Shown here one piece after another: positions 31,257 to 40,613 of a stretch of 64,000 nucleotides of DNA. The notes beneath the pieces were generated by a model. That model was not told where the DNA came from, ran no database searches, and saw only the letters and a list, made by a program, of their open reading frames with translations. Both the position numbers and the translations under genes were made by a program. The stretch's first letter is position 1, and every line of letters begins with the position of its first letter. The DNA lies in contig NZ_PGDQ01000016.1 of NCBI RefSeq assembly GCF_003073135.1, positions 1 through 64,000 on the forward strand, given 5' to 3'. This DNA is from Euzebya rosea. GTDB taxonomy: Bacteria > Actinomycetota > Nitriliruptoria > Euzebyales > Euzebyaceae.

Positions 31257-32552
31257 TCAGCGCTGGTCGACGACGCGCCGGGCCTTGCCGACGGAGCGGT
31301 CCAGCGCCTCGGGTGGCAGCACGTCGACCGCGACCGTGACGCCGACGCGGTGCTTGACGGCGGACGCGAGCGTTCGGGCCGCCTCGTCGGGATCGCCGCC
31401 CCACCCGTCGCGTCGTTCGACCCGGACGGTCAGCACGTCCAGCCGCTCGGGTCGGGTCAGGACGCACTCGAAGTGCGGGGCGAGCCCGTCGATGCCCAGC
31501 AGCAGCTCCTCGATCTGGGTCGGGAAGACGTTCACGCCCCGCAGGATCATCATGTCGTCGGAGCGCCCGGTGACCTTCTCCATCCGCCGCATCGTCCGGG
31601 CGGTTCCCGGCAGCAGGCGGGTCAGGTCGCGGGTGCGATACCGGATGATCGGCAGGGCCTGCTTGGTCAGCGACGTGAAGACCAGCTCGCCCTCCTCGCC
31701 GTCGGGCAGGACCTCACCGGTCTCCGGGTCGATGACCTCGGGGTAGAAATGGTCCTCCCAGATGTGCAGGCCGTCCTTGGTGTCCACGCATTCCTGTGAC
31801 ACGCCGGGACCGATCACCTCCGACAGGCCGTAGATGTCGACGGCGTGCATGTCGAGGGCGTCCTCGATCTCGCGCCGCATCGCGTCGGTCCACGGTTCGG
31901 CGCCGAACACGCCGACCTTCAGCGAGGTCGAGCGTGGGTCGACGCCCTGCACCCGCATCTCGTCGAGGATGGACAGCATGTAGGAGGGGGTGACGAGGAT
32001 GACGTCGGGCTCGAAGTCGGTGATCAGCTGGACCTGCCGCTCGGTCATCCCACCGGACACGGGGATGACGGTGCAGCCGAGCCGCTCGGCCCCGTAGTGC
32101 ACGCCGAGCCCGCCGGTGAACAGGCCGTACCCGTAGGCGACGTGGACGCGCATGCTGGGCCGGACGCCGGCGGCGCGCAACGAGCGGGCGACCACGTCGG
32201 CCCACATGTCGACGTCGTCGGCAGTGTAGCCGACCACGGTCGGCTGGCCCGTCGTGCCGGAGGATGCGTGGATACGGGCGACCTGCGCGGTCGGAACGGC
32301 GAACATGCCGAAGGGGTAGGCGTCGCGCAGGTCCTGCTTGGTGGTGAACGGGACGCGGGCGAGGTCGGCCAACGACGTGATGTCGTCGGGGTGGACCCGC
32401 GCCTCGGCGAACGCCTGCCGGTAGTGCGGCACGTTGTCGTGGGCGTGGCGCAGCGTCCAGCGCAGCCGGTCGAGCTGCAGCGCGCGCAGCTCCTCGATCG
32501 GGGCGGTCTCGATGGGATCGAGCGACGCAGGGTCGGGGGTCAGGTCCAGCAA
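31257..32552 (-). CDS. paaK: Phenylacetate-CoA ligase
   Basis: AMP-forming ligase that activates phenylacetate to phenylacetyl-CoA with ATP and CoA, in the cytoplasm; 431 residues, the usual PaaK length. The adenylation P-loop is ASSGTTGQPTVVGYT; other core motifs are VFGAEPWTDAMR, DIYGLSEVIGPGVSQEC and the hinge region YRTRDLTRLLPG, then GRSDDMMILRGVNVFPTQIEE and C-terminal SVGKARRV with the catalytic Lys. The TTG start has GAGGAG seven bases upstream. No other phenylacetate genes (paaABCDE) are in the window, so it may serve another aryl acid or act alone. A dyad at 32640 lies between it and the divergent VOC operon. Confidence 0.9.
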   Translation of the reverse strand: MLDLTPDPASLDPIETAPIEELRALQLDRLRWTLRHAHDNVPHYRQAFAEARVHPDDITSLADLARVPFTTKQDLRDAYPFGMFAVPTAQVARIHASSGTTGQPTVVGYTADDVDMWADVVARSLRAAGVRPSMRVHVAYGYGLFTGGLGVHYGAERLGCTVIPVSGGMTERQVQLITDFEPDVILVTPSYMLSILDEMRVQGVDPRSTSLKVGVFGAEPWTDAMRREIEDALDMHAVDIYGLSEVIGPGVSQECVDTKDGLHIWEDHFYPEVIDPETGEVLPDGEEGELVFTSLTKQALPIIRYRTRDLTRLLPGTARTMRRMEKVTGRSDDMMILRGVNVFPTQIEELLLGIDGLAPHFECVLTRPERLDVLTVRVERRDGWGGDPDEAARTLASAVKHRVGVTVAVDVLPPEALDRSVGKARRVVDQR

Positions 32553-32639
32553 GAGTCGGCTCCTCGAGATGGCGGAAGCCGCAGCCTAGCCCCGACCTCG
32601 GCGGTGACCGGTGGCGGATGGGATCGCAGGAAGGGGACT

Positions 32640-32665
32640 AACCGTATAAGATCGTTTTATCGGTT
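32640..32665. promoter_or_regulatory. AT-rich imperfect dyad between paaK and the VOC operon
   Basis: AACCGTATAA, six bases, TTTATCGGTT: outer AACCG/CGGTT arms match exactly. It contains -10-like TATAAG on the plus strand and TTATAC on the minus strand. It is probably an operator and promoter for one or both divergent units; ACTAACCG half-sites recall TetR-family sites at actinobacterial paa genes, a weak resemblance. Confidence 0.45.
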
Positions 32666-32718
32666 ATCCCGTACGGAGGCCGACCCGACACCGAGTCCCA
32701 ACCCCTCGAGGAGCGCCC

Positions 32719-33168
32719 ATGTCCACCCCGCTCAGCACCGGCCACGTCGGCCTCAACGTCAGCGATCTCGACCGGAGCGTCGCCTTCTACACCGATGTCC
32801 TGGACCTCGACGTGCTGGAGCGACATGACGACCGGGCCCGCCGGTACGCCTACCTCGGCGTCGACGGGTCGCTCCTGCTGACCCTGTGGCAGCAGGCATC
32901 CGGTGGCTTCGATGCAACCCTGGCGGGCCTGCATCACCTGGCCTTCCTCGTCTCCGACCTCGAGGCCGTCAACGGCGTGCAGTCCCGGGTCGTCGAGTCG
33001 GGAGGGACACTGGTGCACGACCGCGTGGTCGCCCATGACGAGGGCGCCTCCTCGGGTGGCGTGTTCTTCCTCGACCCCGACGGCACACGGCTGGAGGTCT
33101 ACACCGCCAGCGGACTGGACGGCACCGCCGCCGCCAGCGGCGACGGCCCCTCCTGCGGGTTCTTCTAG
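32719..33168 (+). CDS. VOC-family (glyoxalase/dioxygenase fold) protein
   Basis: A 149-residue metal-dependent enzyme or binding protein of the vicinal oxygen chelate fold. Two beta-alpha-beta-beta-beta modules are visible: TGHVGLNVSDLDRSVAFYTDV at the start and LHHLAFLVSDLEAV at residue 71. Likely metal ligands are His9, His72 or His73, and Glu126 in TRLEVYT. The FFLDPDGTRLEVYT ending resembles extradiol dioxygenases and fosfomycin-resistance-type proteins. First gene of a tight operon with an FMN-barrel protein (adjacent stop and start) and a CGNR regulator. Substrate unknown; an aromatic or thiol-conjugate substrate would suit the neighbours. Confidence 0.8.
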   Translation: MSTPLSTGHVGLNVSDLDRSVAFYTDVLDLDVLERHDDRARRYAYLGVDGSLLLTLWQQASGGFDATLAGLHHLAFLVSDLEAVNGVQSRVVESGGTLVHDRVVAHDEGASSGGVFFLDPDGTRLEVYTASGLDGTAAASGDGPSCGFF

Positions 33169-34137
33169 ATGTCGCCCGCACCCGATACCGCTCCCCCTGC
33201 TGACCATCGCTGGCATGCCGGGGAACGGGCAGTGCAGTCCCGGCTGGGCGCATCCGACGTCGCCGCGCGCATCGCCCGCTCCATCCGTCCGACGCTGCCA
33301 CCGGTCGCAGCGGCGTTCCTCGCCGATCAACCGATGCTCGTCATCGGCGCCAGCGACGACGAGGGGTCACCCTGGGCGTCGCTGCTGGTGGGGCCACCCG
33401 GCTTCATCCACCCGACCAGCAGCACGTCGGTCGACGTGCGGGCGCTGCCCGCGCCGGGCGATCCGCTGCACACCACGCTGGCCGAGGCCCCCGCGGAGGT
33501 GGGAACGATCGCCATCGAGCCGGCCAGTCGACGACGCATGCGCCTCAACGGTCACAGCCGACCGACGCTGTCCACCGGTGACCAGCCCGGCCTGGCCCTC
33601 ACCCTGCGAGAGGTGTTCGCCAACTGCCCCAAGTACATCAGCGCGAGGACCGTGGCGACGACATCCGGCGGGGCGGCAGGGCCCTCACGCCGGTCGCCCG
33701 CGCTCTCCGATGCCGACGTGTCCCTGATCCGGGCAGCCGACACGTTCTTCATCACGACCAGCGACGCTGAAGGTGGCGTTGATTCGTCCCACCGTGGAGG
33801 CCGACCCGGGTTCGTTTCCGTCGACGACCGCGAGATCTCCTTCGCTGACTACGCCGGCAACTCCATGTACATCACGTTGGGGAACCTCGAGGTGAACCCA
33901 CGGGCGGGGCTGCTGTTCCTGGACTTCGCGTCGGGCGACATCCTGCAGGTCACCGGCAGCGCATGGGTCGACTTCGGCCTGGTCCATCCCGGTGCCGCAG
34001 GAGCGCTGCGGACGGTCCGGTTCCGGGTCCGGGAGGTCGTCCGACAACCGGGTGCCACCGGGCTGGTGTGGGGGCCTGCGGAGGCCAGCCGGTTCTCCCC
34101 GGATCCTGCGGCGATCGGTGGCACGATCCAGCCATGA
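33169..34137 (+). CDS. Pyridoxamine phosphate oxidase-like flavoprotein with two split barrels
   Basis: A 322-residue flavin-binding protein of the pyridoxamine 5'-phosphate oxidase-like superfamily. It contains two split-barrel units: residues 50-125 (LVIGASDDEGSPWASLLVGPPGFI) and 185-305 (DTFFITTSDAEGGVDSSHRGGRPGFVS; NSMYITLGNLEVNPRAGLLFLDF). The CPKYISAR segment between them is typical of this group. Longer relatives carry a ferredoxin reductase-like domain, absent here. The start directly abuts the VOC stop and the end overlaps the CGNR gene by four bases, so the three act together, perhaps in detoxification of a small reactive compound. Confidence 0.75.
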   Translation: MSPAPDTAPPADHRWHAGERAVQSRLGASDVAARIARSIRPTLPPVAAAFLADQPMLVIGASDDEGSPWASLLVGPPGFIHPTSSTSVDVRALPAPGDPLHTTLAEAPAEVGTIAIEPASRRRMRLNGHSRPTLSTGDQPGLALTLREVFANCPKYISARTVATTSGGAAGPSRRSPALSDADVSLIRAADTFFITTSDAEGGVDSSHRGGRPGFVSVDDREISFADYAGNSMYITLGNLEVNPRAGLLFLDFASGDILQVTGSAWVDFGLVHPGAAGALRTVRFRVREVVRQPGATGLVWGPAEASRFSPDPAAIGGTIQP

Positions 34138-34694
34138 GCTCGTTCCAGTGGATCGGCAACCATCCCGGCATCGACCTGGTCAACACCGTGCGAGCATCCA
34201 CCCCCGGCCAGCTCGTCGACCTGCTGCCCGACTGGGCGGCGATCACGCGGTGGGCTGCGGCGGCGACGCTCGTGGAGCCGTCCGTCGGGGCGGCGGCGAC
34301 TCCCGACGACCCACGGGCCGAGGAGGCCCATGCGGTCGTCGTCGGCATGCGGGATGCCCTTCGGGCCGTCCTCGACGGCGAGGCGGCCGACGAGGACCTC
34401 GACGCGCACCTGGCCGGTGTACCCGTTCGGCTCACGACCGCCACGGGCCCGCCGTGGGTCGGCCCGCAGGCCGACGCAGACCCGGTCGACCTCGTCACCG
34501 TGCCGATCGCCCTGGCCGTGGTCGACGCGGCGGGACTGCCACGGGCGAGGGTCCGACGCTGCGCCAATCACGACTGCGTGCTGCGGTTCCACGACACCAC
34601 CCGCGGCGGCCGACGGCGGTGGTGTGACATGGCGACCTGCGGGAACCGCGCCAAGCAGGCGGCACACGCCCGCCGCCAGCAACGCCGCAGCTGA
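34134..34694 (+). CDS. CGNR zinc-finger transcription regulator with ABATE domain
   Basis: A 186-residue probable DNA-binding regulator. The N-terminal ABATE domain begins WIGNHPGIDLVNTVRA. The C-terminal zinc finger has Cys143, Cys148, Cys164 and Cys169, with the name-giving CGNR at 169-172 followed by a basic helix (AKQAAHARRQQRR). ABATE-CGNR proteins are thought to be stress-response regulators. The ATG overlaps the preceding stop (ATGA); the longer upstream frame is within the flavoprotein gene. As the last gene of the VOC operon it probably regulates it, possibly through the dyad at 32640. Convergent with the next gene, eight bases apart. Confidence 0.83.
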   Translation: MSSFQWIGNHPGIDLVNTVRASTPGQLVDLLPDWAAITRWAAAATLVEPSVGAAATPDDPRAEEAHAVVVGMRDALRAVLDGEAADEDLDAHLAGVPVRLTTATGPPWVGPQADADPVDLVTVPIALAVVDAAGLPRARVRRCANHDCVLRFHDTTRGGRRRWCDMATCGNRAKQAAHARRQQRRS

Positions 34695-34702
34695 CGCGCG
34701 GG

Positions 34703-37084
34703 TCAGGCCGGGGCGAGGGATCTGGCCACGGCGTCTCGCACGGACCGACCCACGGCGGCCTCGCCGCCGAAGACGATCGCGCGACGGATGCTGGTGGCGT
34801 TGGCGGTGAGGTGATCGGCCACGGCCGGGGGGAGGGTGTCGCGCCCGACCAGCAGCACGGGGCCCTCTGCACGGCGGCCCAGCACCGCCCCGGCGGTCAG
34901 GGCATCGGCGAAGTCGTCGCCGCGGGCGATGCCGACCCGGGCGGGACCGGCGAAGCCGACGGTGGCGACGTCCACAGAGAGGTCGCCGGACACGCTGCCG
35001 TCGATCACCTCCTCGGCGTCGGGTGCCGCCGACGCCGCACCCTGCCCGATGGCGGTCACGGGCAGGTCGGCCTGTCCGTCCAGCCAGTCCCGGGTGGCGT
35101 CCGGCACCACGTCGCCGTCGGTCAGCAGGACCACGGCGCCTCGGTCGGCCGCCAACGGCGCCGCGACGACCGCGTCGGCGAAGGTGCCACCGTCGGCGAG
35201 GATCACACTCGCCGCATCGCCGATCCGATCGGCAACCTCCACCGCCGTGGCGAACCGGTCGGCCCCTCCGTGTCGCTCGACGGCCACACCGAGCGCACGC
35301 ACGTCCGCCTCCACCCGAGCAGACAGCGCAGCCGTCCCGCCGAGCAGGTGCACGGTGCCCCCGTCGGCCAGCACGCGCTGGATCTCCGCACCCGACGCGG
35401 GATGCAACCCGTCGGAACCGGACAGCAGGATCGGTCCGCCGAGGTGGACGGCCAACGGCCCCCCGGTGATGGCGTCGGCGAAGTCGTCGGCCCGGGACAC
35501 CACGACCACCTCGGCCGCACCGTCGGCGAAGGCGTCCCGTGACGCCGCCACCGCGGTCTCGATCCGCGAGGGGCCGGCCAGGCGGTCCACCGAGGCGTCG
35601 AAGGGCCACACCCCGTTGGTCAGCCGGACAGCCCAGAACCCGCTGGCCGTGTCGGAGTACCAGATCTCCCCGCGTTCGGGCACGAACGCCGGGGCGGACA
35701 TGGCGAAGGACGCCCCGTCGGCGTTGAGGACCAGCGAGGAGGGGTTGGCCGGCGCGTTGAAGTAGGCGATCTCCCGTGGTGCACGCGGGTCACGGATGTC
35801 GAACACCCGCAGCCCCGAGCCGATCATGGAGCACGCCACCACGCCCGGTTCGTCGCGCTGGGGCACCGCGCAGTAGTGACCGGCGTAGCCCTGGTAGGGC
35901 CGGGTGGCCCCGGGGTCGTCGGCGAAGGAGGGGCGCAGCGCCGGGTCGTGGACCTCCAGCCGGATGTCGGCGACCACCTCGGGGGCGGTCTCGTCGCTGA
36001 TGTCGATGATCCGCCCCACGCCCGGCGCGAAGTCCAGGGGCGAGGCGAACTCGGTGAAGTCCACGAACTCGTCGATCTCCACCAGGTACGGGTCGCCGTC
36101 GATGACCACCGGGATCGCCGTCTGGGCGATCGAGCTGTGCTCCCAGCTCAGCTCCGACAGCAGCTCGGCCTGCGCCAGCGGCTCGCGGTCCTGGATGGCG
36201 GAGATGTCGTAGACGGCGATGCCGCCGTCGAGCTCGCCGGTGGTCGGGATCGGCCCGCTGCCGATGTCCAGCGGCGTCATGTAGGCACGGGTGCCGTCGT
36301 CGGAGATCTGGATGCCGTGGGAGTTGACCGGCAGGAAGGCCACCGGCGTCGGCACGGCCGGGTCGGTCAGGTCGACCGCCACGACCGAGGACAGGGCGGT
36401 GGACGCGGTGTAGAAGGTCATGCCGTCCGGGGCGAAGCCCGACTCGTGGCCGAAGAACCCGACCGGCGCGGAGGCCTCGAGCTCGGGCTGGGTGCAGTCC
36501 TGGCTGACGTCGTAGACGTCGACGATGCCCGGGTAGGTCGCGGCCGTCCCGGTGACGGCGGCGAGCAGTCCGCGTGCCTGGTTCAGCTCCAGCGACTCGT
36601 GCGGCGACAGCATCGCAGGGGTGACCAGCTGGTCGGTCAGGACCGGGTTGGACGGGTCCGCCATGTCCAGCACGAGCACACCGGCGCCGGTGCTCGCCTG
36701 CACCAGCAGGTCGAGTCCGAAGATCAGCGTCGAGTCGTAGTAGGCGCACTCCTGCCCCTGCGCGTCGACGTAGCGATGGACCTTGAACCCGCCGGTGGCA
36801 CCGTGGTGGCCGACGAGCTCGGTGTTGCAGGTGTAGGGGCTGTCGGCCCGACCGGAGTCGTGGTCGGCGGCCGGCACGCGGCCCTGCTCGGCGGACTCGG
36901 GGGCGCTGCCCGGTCCGCAGTCGGCTCGGGGCACGCCCGGCAGCGACGAGGACTGGCCGGTGACCGGGCTGCCCCACGGGGCGAACGCCAGGCCGGTGGA
37001 CAGGAGGAGGACGAGGACGGCGAGCCCTCGTCGCAGCCGCACACGGTGGGCGATGGCGGTCGGGGGTTCGGCGAACGCGGGCAT
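34703..37084 (-). CDS. Secreted LVIVD beta-propeller fused to three cell-wall-binding-2 repeats
   Basis: A 793-residue surface protein. A signal peptide (LAVLVLLLSTGLAFAPWGSP) is followed by a propeller of LVIVD-like blades over residues 60-500 (GVLVLDMADPSNPVLTDQL; VVAVDLTDPAVPTPVAFLP; GGIAVYDISAIQDREPLAQ; GLRVFDIRDPRAPREIAYF). The last 290 residues hold three cell-wall-binding-2 repeats with cores DDFADAITGGPLAVHLGGPI, GTFADAVVAAPLAADRGAVV and DDFADALTAGAVLGRRAEGP. The repeats probably anchor the propeller non-covalently to a wall polymer. The ATG at 37084 is preferred (AAGGAC upstream) over one 19 codons earlier. It combines the domain types found separately at 7402 and 12322. Confidence 0.83.
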   Translation of the reverse strand: MPAFAEPPTAIAHRVRLRRGLAVLVLLLSTGLAFAPWGSPVTGQSSSLPGVPRADCGPGSAPESAEQGRVPAADHDSGRADSPYTCNTELVGHHGATGGFKVHRYVDAQGQECAYYDSTLIFGLDLLVQASTGAGVLVLDMADPSNPVLTDQLVTPAMLSPHESLELNQARGLLAAVTGTAATYPGIVDVYDVSQDCTQPELEASAPVGFFGHESGFAPDGMTFYTASTALSSVVAVDLTDPAVPTPVAFLPVNSHGIQISDDGTRAYMTPLDIGSGPIPTTGELDGGIAVYDISAIQDREPLAQAELLSELSWEHSSIAQTAIPVVIDGDPYLVEIDEFVDFTEFASPLDFAPGVGRIIDISDETAPEVVADIRLEVHDPALRPSFADDPGATRPYQGYAGHYCAVPQRDEPGVVACSMIGSGLRVFDIRDPRAPREIAYFNAPANPSSLVLNADGASFAMSAPAFVPERGEIWYSDTASGFWAVRLTNGVWPFDASVDRLAGPSRIETAVAASRDAFADGAAEVVVVSRADDFADAITGGPLAVHLGGPILLSGSDGLHPASGAEIQRVLADGGTVHLLGGTAALSARVEADVRALGVAVERHGGADRFATAVEVADRIGDAASVILADGGTFADAVVAAPLAADRGAVVLLTDGDVVPDATRDWLDGQADLPVTAIGQGAASAAPDAEEVIDGSVSGDLSVDVATVGFAGPARVGIARGDDFADALTAGAVLGRRAEGPVLLVGRDTLPPAVADHLTANATSIRRAIVFGGEAAVGRSVRDAVARSLAPA

Positions 37085-37104
37085 GGCGGGTCCTTCGACT
37101 GCAC

Positions 37105-37124
37105 GGCCCCTCGGCTCGGGGGCC
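37105..37124 (-). terminator. Hairpin downstream of ileS
   Basis: GGCCCC, eight bases, GGGGCC, 31 bases beyond the ileS stop and 20 bases upstream of the next leftward gene. No U-tract. Confidence 0.4.
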
Positions 37125-37154
37125 GGCAGCGGTTCTACCATGCGCGAGGCGGCA

Positions 37155-40100
37155 TCACTCCAGCGTGATCCTGACGTCGTCGGCGCCCAGCTGGTCGTCG
37201 GTGTCGCCGTGCAGGGTGGTCGCGAGGGTCTCCGCCGCGATCATGTCACGGTGGACCTCCAGGGCGCCCGTGCGACCGGGCGGCACGACGAGGGTCAGCA
37301 CGATCCGGTCCGACACGTGGAGGTCGGCGTCACGCCGTGCGTCGGCGACCCTGCGGATGACGTCGCGGGCCCAGCCCTCGGCCTCGAGCTCCGGCGTGAC
37401 GGTGGTGTCCAGCAGGACGAAGCCGCCGGAGGGGATCTGGCCGACGACCGAGTGGTCACCGGACCCCTCAACGACCGTGGCCAGCTCGAACTCGGCCGGC
37501 TCCAGCGCCACACCGCCGCAGACGACGGTGTCGCCGTCCACCGACCAGTCGCCGGTCTTGGAGGCCTTGATGACGCCCTGCACGTCCTTGCCGAGTCGCG
37601 GTCCGGCGGCGCGGGCGTTGACGGTCAGCTGCTGGCTGACCCCGACGCCGGCGGCCTCGGCCTCGGCGATGGACACCAGGCGGACGTCCTTGACGTTGAC
37701 CTCGTCGGCCAGCAGGCCGACGTAGGGCTCCAGCGCCGCGGGGTCCTCGACGGCCACGGTCAGGCTCGACAGCGGCAGCCGCACCCGCAGGCCCGCGGCG
37801 GTCCGCAGGGCCAGCACGGCCGACGCGGCCGCGCGGATCCCGTCCATGCCGGCGACCAGGTCGTGGTCGGCGGGCAGCTCGTCGGGGGTCGGCCAGTCGG
37901 TGAGGTGGACCGACCGTTCGCCGGTCAGGCCACGCCACACCTCCTCGGCGACCAGCGGCAGCAGCGGCGCCGCCAGCCGGCACAGCACCTCCAGCACCGT
38001 GTGGAGGGTGTCGACGGCGGCCTGCCCCTCCGGCGTCTCGGCGTTCCAGAACCGGTCACGGGAGCGACGCACGTACCAGTTGGTCACGCTGTCGAGGGTG
38101 TCGCCGAACGTGGCCGTGGCCCCGGCGATGTCACCCGACTCAAGTGCGCTGGTCATCCCCTCGACGGCCTCGCGGACGCGGGCCATGACGTAGCGGTCCA
38201 GCACGTCGGTGGACGCCGTCGACGTCGAACCCGCCGTCCCGGCCGCGCCGGCGTACAGCTGCAGGAAGTACCAGGTGTTCCACAGCGGCAGCAGGACCTG
38301 CCGGACCGAGTCGCGGATGCCCTGCTCGGTCACGATCAGGTTGCCGCCCCGCAGGACCGGTGAGGACATCAGGAACCAGCGCATCGCGTCGGCGCCGTCC
38401 CGGTCGAACACCTCGCGCACGTCAGGGTAGTTCTTCAGCGACTTGCTCATCTTGCGGCCGTCGTCGCCCAGCAGGATCCCGTGGGCGAGGCAGGTCGTGA
38501 ACGCCGGGCGGTCGAACAGCGCCGTGGCCAGGACGTGGAGGGTGTAGAACCAGCCGCGGGTCTGGCCGTTGTACTCGACGATGAAGTCGCCCGGGTAGTG
38601 GTCCTCGAACCATTCGGCGTTCTCGAAGGGGTAGTGGACCTGGGCGAACGGCATCGAGCCGGACTCGAACCAGCAGTCCAGCACCTCGGGGACCCGGCGC
38701 ATCGTGGACCGGCCCGTCGGGTCGTCGGGGTTGGGGCGGGTCAGCTTGTCGATCGCCGGCCGGTGGAGGTCGGTCAGGCGGACGCCGAAGTCGGCCTCGA
38801 GCTCGTCCAGCGAGCCGTAGACGTCGGTGCGGGGGTAGCGCGGGTCGTCGGACTGCCACACGGGGATCGGGGAGCCCCAGTAGCGGTTGCGGCTGATCGA
38901 CCAGTCGCGGGCGCCGGCGAGCCACTGGCCGAACGAGCCGTCCTTGATGTGGCCGGGCACCCAGTCGATCTGCTGGTTCAGCTCGACCATGCGGTCGCGG
39001 ATCTTCGTGACCTCCACGAACCACGACGAGACCGCCCGGTAGATCAGCGGGTTGTCACACCGCCAGCAGTGCGGGTAGGGGTGCTCGTAGGTCTCGTGGC
39101 GGACCAGCAGGCCGGCGTCGCGCAGGGCCCGGGTGATGGGGGTGTTGGCCTCGAAGACGTGCATGCCGGCGAAGTCGGCGACCTCGGCGGTGAACAGGCC
39201 CTGGGAGTCGACCGGCACGACCGGGGTGATCCCGGCGGCGTCGGTGACGAGCTTGTCGTCCTCACCGAACGCGGGGGCGATGTGGACCAGACCGGTGCCG
39301 TCCTCGGCCGAGACGTAGTCGGCCGCGAGGACCTGGTGGGCGTTCTCCGCGCCCGCGAAGTAGTCGAAGGGCGGGGTGTAGCGGCGGCCGAGCAGGTCGG
39401 TGCCGGTCAGGCGTGCGACAACCGGTGGCTCCTCCCCGAGCTCCCGGGCGTAGCGGGCGACGGCGGCCTCGGCGAGCACCAGCTTCTGTCCTGCGAAGTC
39501 GCCCTCGGTCGGCTGCACGACGACGTAGTCCAGGTCGGGGTGGACGGCGGCGGCCAGGTTGGAGGGAAGGGTCCACGGCGTGGTGGTCCAGATCAGCGCC
39601 AGCGCGTTGTCGAGCGCGTCACCGACCTCGGCCAGGCGCAGCCCGACGGTGACCGCCGGGTCCTGGCGCTGGCGGTAGGTGTCGTCCATCCGGGTCTCGG
39701 TGTTGGACAGCGGGGTCTCGCAGCGCCAGCAGTAGGCGAGGACCCGGAAGCCCTCGTAGATCAGGCCCTTGTCGTGAAGGGCCTTGAACGCCCACATCAC
39801 CGACTCCATGTAGTCGGTGTCGAGGGTCTTGTAGTCGCCCTCGAAGTCGACCCAGCGAGCCTGCCGGGTGACGTACTGCTCCCACTCGTCGGTGTAGCGC
39901 AGGACCGAGGTGCGGCAGGCGTCGTTGAAGACCTCGATGCCCATGTCCTCGATCTCGGACTTGTGGCTGATCCCGAGCTGCTTCTCGGCTTCGACCTCGG
40001 CGGGCAGCCCGTGGCAGTCCCAGCCGAACCGACGCTCGACCCGCCGACCGGTCATCGTGCGGAACCGCGGCACGACGTCCTTCACGTAGCCGGTCAGCAG

Positions 40101-40331
40101 GTGGCCGTAGTGCGGCAGGCCGTTGGCGAACGGCGGGCCGTCGTAGAAGACGTACTCGTTGTCCCCGTTGGCGCCGGCTGGACGTGCGTCGACCGACGCC
40201 TCGAAGGTGGCGTCGTCGGCCCAGTAGCGCAGCACGGCCGTCTCGATCTCGGGGAAGGAGGGCGCGGCGGGCACGGTGCCGCCGTGACGGGGGTAGGCGG
40301 CACGGGTGGTCTGGGGTACGGAAGCGGTCAC
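37155..40331 (-). CDS. ileS: Isoleucyl-tRNA synthetase
   Basis: Class I aminoacyl-tRNA synthetase that charges tRNA-Ile, cytoplasmic. At 1058 residues it is the long, eukaryote-like type usual in actinobacteria. Nucleotide-binding signatures are the HIGH variant in [15 protein letters not shown] and [15 protein letters not shown]. The editing domain includes [20 protein letters not shown], and the catalytic core [15 protein letters not shown]. The C-terminal 250 residues form the anticodon-binding and extra domains. The GTG start (40329-40331) has GAGGAC eight bases upstream, locked in a hairpin of the T-box leader, so translation should rise when uncharged tRNA-Ile accumulates. Confidence 0.96.
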   Translation of the reverse strand: MTASVPQTTRAAYPRHGGTVPAAPSFPEIETAVLRYWADDATFEASVDARPAGANGDNEYVFYDGPPFANGLPHYGHLLTGYVKDVVPRFRTMTGRRVERRFGWDCHGLPAEVEAEKQLGISHKSEIEDMGIEVFNDACRTSVLRYTDEWEQYVTRQARWVDFEGDYKTLDTDYMESVMWAFKALHDKGLIYEGFRVLAYCWRCETPLSNTETRMDDTYRQRQDPAVTVGLRLAEVGDALDNALALIWTTTPWTLPSNLAAAVHPDLDYVVVQPTEGDFAGQKLVLAEAAVARYARELGEEPPVVARLTGTDLLGRRYTPPFDYFAGAENAHQVLAADYVSAEDGTGLVHIAPAFGEDDKLVTDAAGITPVVPVDSQGLFTAEVADFAGMHVFEANTPITRALRDAGLLVRHETYEHPYPHCWRCDNPLIYRAVSSWFVEVTKIRDRMVELNQQIDWVPGHIKDGSFGQWLAGARDWSISRNRYWGSPIPVWQSDDPRYPRTDVYGSLDELEADFGVRLTDLHRPAIDKLTRPNPDDPTGRSTMRRVPEVLDCWFESGSMPFAQVHYPFENAEWFEDHYPGDFIVEYNGQTRGWFYTLHVLATALFDRPAFTTCLAHGILLGDDGRKMSKSLKNYPDVREVFDRDGADAMRWFLMSSPVLRGGNLIVTEQGIRDSVRQVLLPLWNTWYFLQLYAGAAGTAGSTSTASTDVLDRYVMARVREAVEGMTSALESGDIAGATATFGDTLDSVTNWYVRRSRDRFWNAETPEGQAAVDTLHTVLEVLCRLAAPLLPLVAEEVWRGLTGERSVHLTDWPTPDELPADHDLVAGMDGIRAAASAVLALRTAAGLRVRLPLSSLTVAVEDPAALEPYVGLLADEVNVKDVRLVSIAEAEAAGVGVSQQLTVNARAAGPRLGKDVQGVIKASKTGDWSVDGDTVVCGGVALEPAEFELATVVEGSGDHSVVGQIPSGGFVLLDTTVTPELEAEGWARDVIRRVADARRDADLHVSDRIVLTLVVPPGRTGALEVHRDMIAAETLATTLHGDTDDQLGADDVRITLE

Positions 40332-40338
40332 GGCGTGG

Positions 40339-40550
40339 GTCCTCGGGGCATCGGAGCTGTGCCGAGGACGAGGGCCGACGCGCTCGTCGGCCTCCGCGGT
40401 ACCACCTCGTTTGTCACCGGCGGACGGCGACCACTCGTTGACGGCTGTGACGGGCCTGCCCGACCGGTTCTACTTGGCCGAGGGGTCCGCTTGGACCGCC
40501 CGACCGTTCTTCCGGTGGCTCCCCGGTGATGGCCGGATCAACGCCGCTGG
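40339..40550 (-). promoter_or_regulatory. T-box riboswitch of the translational type, Ile specifier
   Basis: The ileS leader shows, in order on the minus strand: a short Stem I with CCGGCCATCACCGG holding the ATC (Ile) specifier at 40530-40528; the T-box GAGGTGGTACCGCGG at 40408-40394, whose core pairs with the free tRNA acceptor end; an 8-bp hairpin GGCCGACG/CGTCGGCC (40392-40373); and a sequestering hairpin GTCCTCGG/CCGAGGAC (40369-40362 with 40346-40339) that buries the ribosome-binding GAGGAC. There is no terminator U-run, so control is at translation, as in other actinobacterial ileS T-boxes. Confidence 0.93.
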
Positions 40551-40555
40551 ACCAG

Positions 40556-40561
40556 AGGATA
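40556..40561 (-). promoter_or_regulatory. -10 box for the ileS leader
   Basis: TATCCT on the minus strand, placing the transcription start near 40550, just upstream of Stem I. Confidence 0.45.
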
Positions 40562-40613
40562 GCGCCGGGTGCCAGCCCGCCAACCCGGCCGGTTCGCCCG
40601 CCTTCCGGGGTGC

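Noticed and set aside
38481-40529. 682-residue plus-strand frame opposite ileS
   Set aside because: Antisense shadow of a clear synthetase gene and its T-box.
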